This document shows positions 63,088 through 64,000 of a stretch of 64,000 nt of DNA, piece after piece (positions within the stretch are counted from its first letter, which is position 1; each line of letters opens with the position of its first letter). Made by a program: the position numbers and the translations under genes. This DNA is from Peribacillus sp. FSL E2-0218 (GTDB lineage Bacteria > Bacillota > Bacilli > Bacillales > DSM-1321): NCBI RefSeq assembly GCF_037992945.1, contig NZ_CP150304.1, forward strand, positions 995,501 to 1,059,500. The letters run 5' to 3'. The notes beneath the pieces were generated by a model. It did not search any database, was not told the origin of the DNA, and saw only the letters and a program-made list of their open reading frames with translations.

Positions 63088-64000
63088 TTGAATCTCATTG
63101 ATTTATCACTTGAGCAACTGCAGATGTATCGACCTGAACAAACAAAGAAAAAAGATTTTGAAGAGTTTTGGAATAATCGGAAGAATGAAAGTGCCCTGCA
63201 AGGTTTAAATATTGTTATAGAACCAGTTTCCTATTATGTTCCAGGCGTAGAACTGTATGATGTGACCTTCAATGGGTTCAGAAATTCACGTATACATGCG
63301 TCCTATTTAAAACCTGAGAAAGATGTTCATCCAAAATCGCCTGCAGCTGTAATCTTTCACGGATATAATTGGAACACTCTTCAGCCGCACTACGCATTCA
63401 AATATTTAATTCAAGGTATTCCCGTGATGTTAGTCGATGTCAGAGGGCAAAATGTTCGTTCACCCGATCACAATCCATACAAGAATGGAGGTTCCTCTGG
63501 TTGGATGACACTTGGAATTACAGATCCGGATAACTATTACTTCAGTTATGTGTATATGGATTGTTATAGAAGCGTTGATGTTATAAGGGAATTATCAGGA
63601 AAGACGGATGTTTTTGTAGAGGGAGGAAGTCAGGGGGGCGCTCTAGCAGTTGCGACAGCTGCCTTGCAAGAAGGCATCTCGTACTTACTAGCTGATGTTC
63701 CTTTTCTTACTCATTTTAAACGATCCATTCAACTATCAACAGAAGGTCCTTATCGGGAAGTTAATCATTATTTTAAACTGCATGATCCCTTACAGAAAAA
63801 CCGTTCAGCAGTTTTTGACGCTTTGAGCTATGTCGATTGTATGAATCTAGCGAGTTTTGTTTCGTGCCCTTCATTAATCGGAGTAGGATTGGAAGATAGG
63901 GTGTGCCCGCCTTCCAGCGGATTTGCCTTATATCATCATTTAGGCGGTGAGATGCACATCCAAGTATATCCAGAATTTGGACATGAGCTACCAGCTATAC
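63088..64000 (+). CDS. Acetyl-xylan-esterase / cephalosporin-C-deacetylase-type enzyme (3' end cut)
   Basis: 304 codons are visible from the TTG at 63088 (TGGAGGAATCACG upstream) to the window end; the family is about 320 residues, so little is missing. It is an AXE1 (PF05448) alpha/beta hydrolase: LEQLQMYRPEQTKKKDFEEF at the N terminus, VIFHGYN, the nucleophile in VEGGSQGGAL, Asp in LEDRVCPP and His in FGHELP. It is cytosolic and would deacetylate the imported sugars before or after mannosidase action. Sixth gene of the rightward operon after the ROK-RpiR fusion. Confidence 0.92.
   Translation, partial: MNLIDLSLEQLQMYRPEQTKKKDFEEFWNNRKNESALQGLNIVIEPVSYYVPGVELYDVTFNGFRNSRIHASYLKPEKDVHPKSPAAVIFHGYNWNTLQPHYAFKYLIQGIPVMLVDVRGQNVRSPDHNPYKNGGSSGWMTLGITDPDNYYFSYVYMDCYRSVDVIRELSGKTDVFVEGGSQGGALAVATAALQEGISYLLADVPFLTHFKRSIQLSTEGPYREVNHYFKLHDPLQKNRSAVFDALSYVDCMNLASFVSCPSLIGVGLEDRVCPPSSGFALYHHLGGEMHIQVYPEFGHELPAI

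Overview
The window looks like a chromosomal segment of an endospore-forming Bacillaceae. The content (GerA germinant receptor, CotD coat protein, PrkA, YhbH, GlcU-Gdh), strong GGAGG ribosome sites, frequent TTG/GTG starts and the order queG - amidase - trmL ... prkA ... yhbH (as in Bacillus subtilis) support this. The Peribacillus (former B. simplex) group is my best guess, by inference only; no rRNA or marker gene is present to prove it.

Layout. 1-9 kb: a 3'-truncated gerA-type gene, a membrane-anchored hydrolase, a YcgR/YcgQ-type permease pair, a TetR regulator divergent from an ABC-2/YhgE-type membrane protein, cotD, an MDR oxidoreductase, a YbjN-like protein and tRNA-Gly(UCC). 9-22 kb: a conserved core block with a B3/B4-domain protein, queG, an amidase-domain protein, trmL, a nitroreductase, a Fur-boxed siderophore ABC operon (ATPase, lipoprotein, two permeases), prkA and yhbH, with several very small genes between. 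22-27 kb: a long repeat-containing surface protein whose frame is broken by one in-frame TAA. 27-35.5 kb: an eight-gene capsule/EPS-type operon (UDP-sugar dehydrogenase, Wzz/CapA, BY-kinase, PHP phosphatase, EpsC/CapD dehydratase, EpsL, EpsM and EpsN homologues) with no glycosyltransferase, flippase or polymerase. 36-38 kb: an AtxA/Mga-type regulator among long non-coding stretches. 38.8-44 kb: a GntR-regulated CynX/NimT transporter, an amino-acid permease remnant, several tiny genes, and an IS1182-family element whose 27-bp target duplication is itself a terminator hairpin.

44-50 kb: a c-di-AMP (ydaO) riboswitch upstream of kimA, the glcU-gdh operon, and a tandem duplication encoding two paralogous secreted proteins with an IS3-type transposase remnant between the copies. 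50.5-64 kb: an FMN reductase, then a carbohydrate locus. In this locus a secreted GHL10-family hydrolase is divergent from a CcpA-site-bearing operon: sugar-binding lipoprotein, two MalFG-type permeases, FAD oxidoreductase, GH38 alpha-mannosidase, a ROK-RpiR fusion and an acetyl-xylan-esterase-type enzyme cut by the window end. Together these suggest capture, deacylation, oxidation and hydrolysis of a mannose-containing glycan under catabolite control.

The observations most worth following are the interrupted surface gene, the IS1182 insertion at a terminator hairpin, a translationally coupled 30-aa peptide / 60-aa membrane protein pair beside that IS, the ROK-RpiR fusion in the mannoside locus, and the duplicated secreted-protein pair. 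All family assignments were made by eye from motifs; no search was run.
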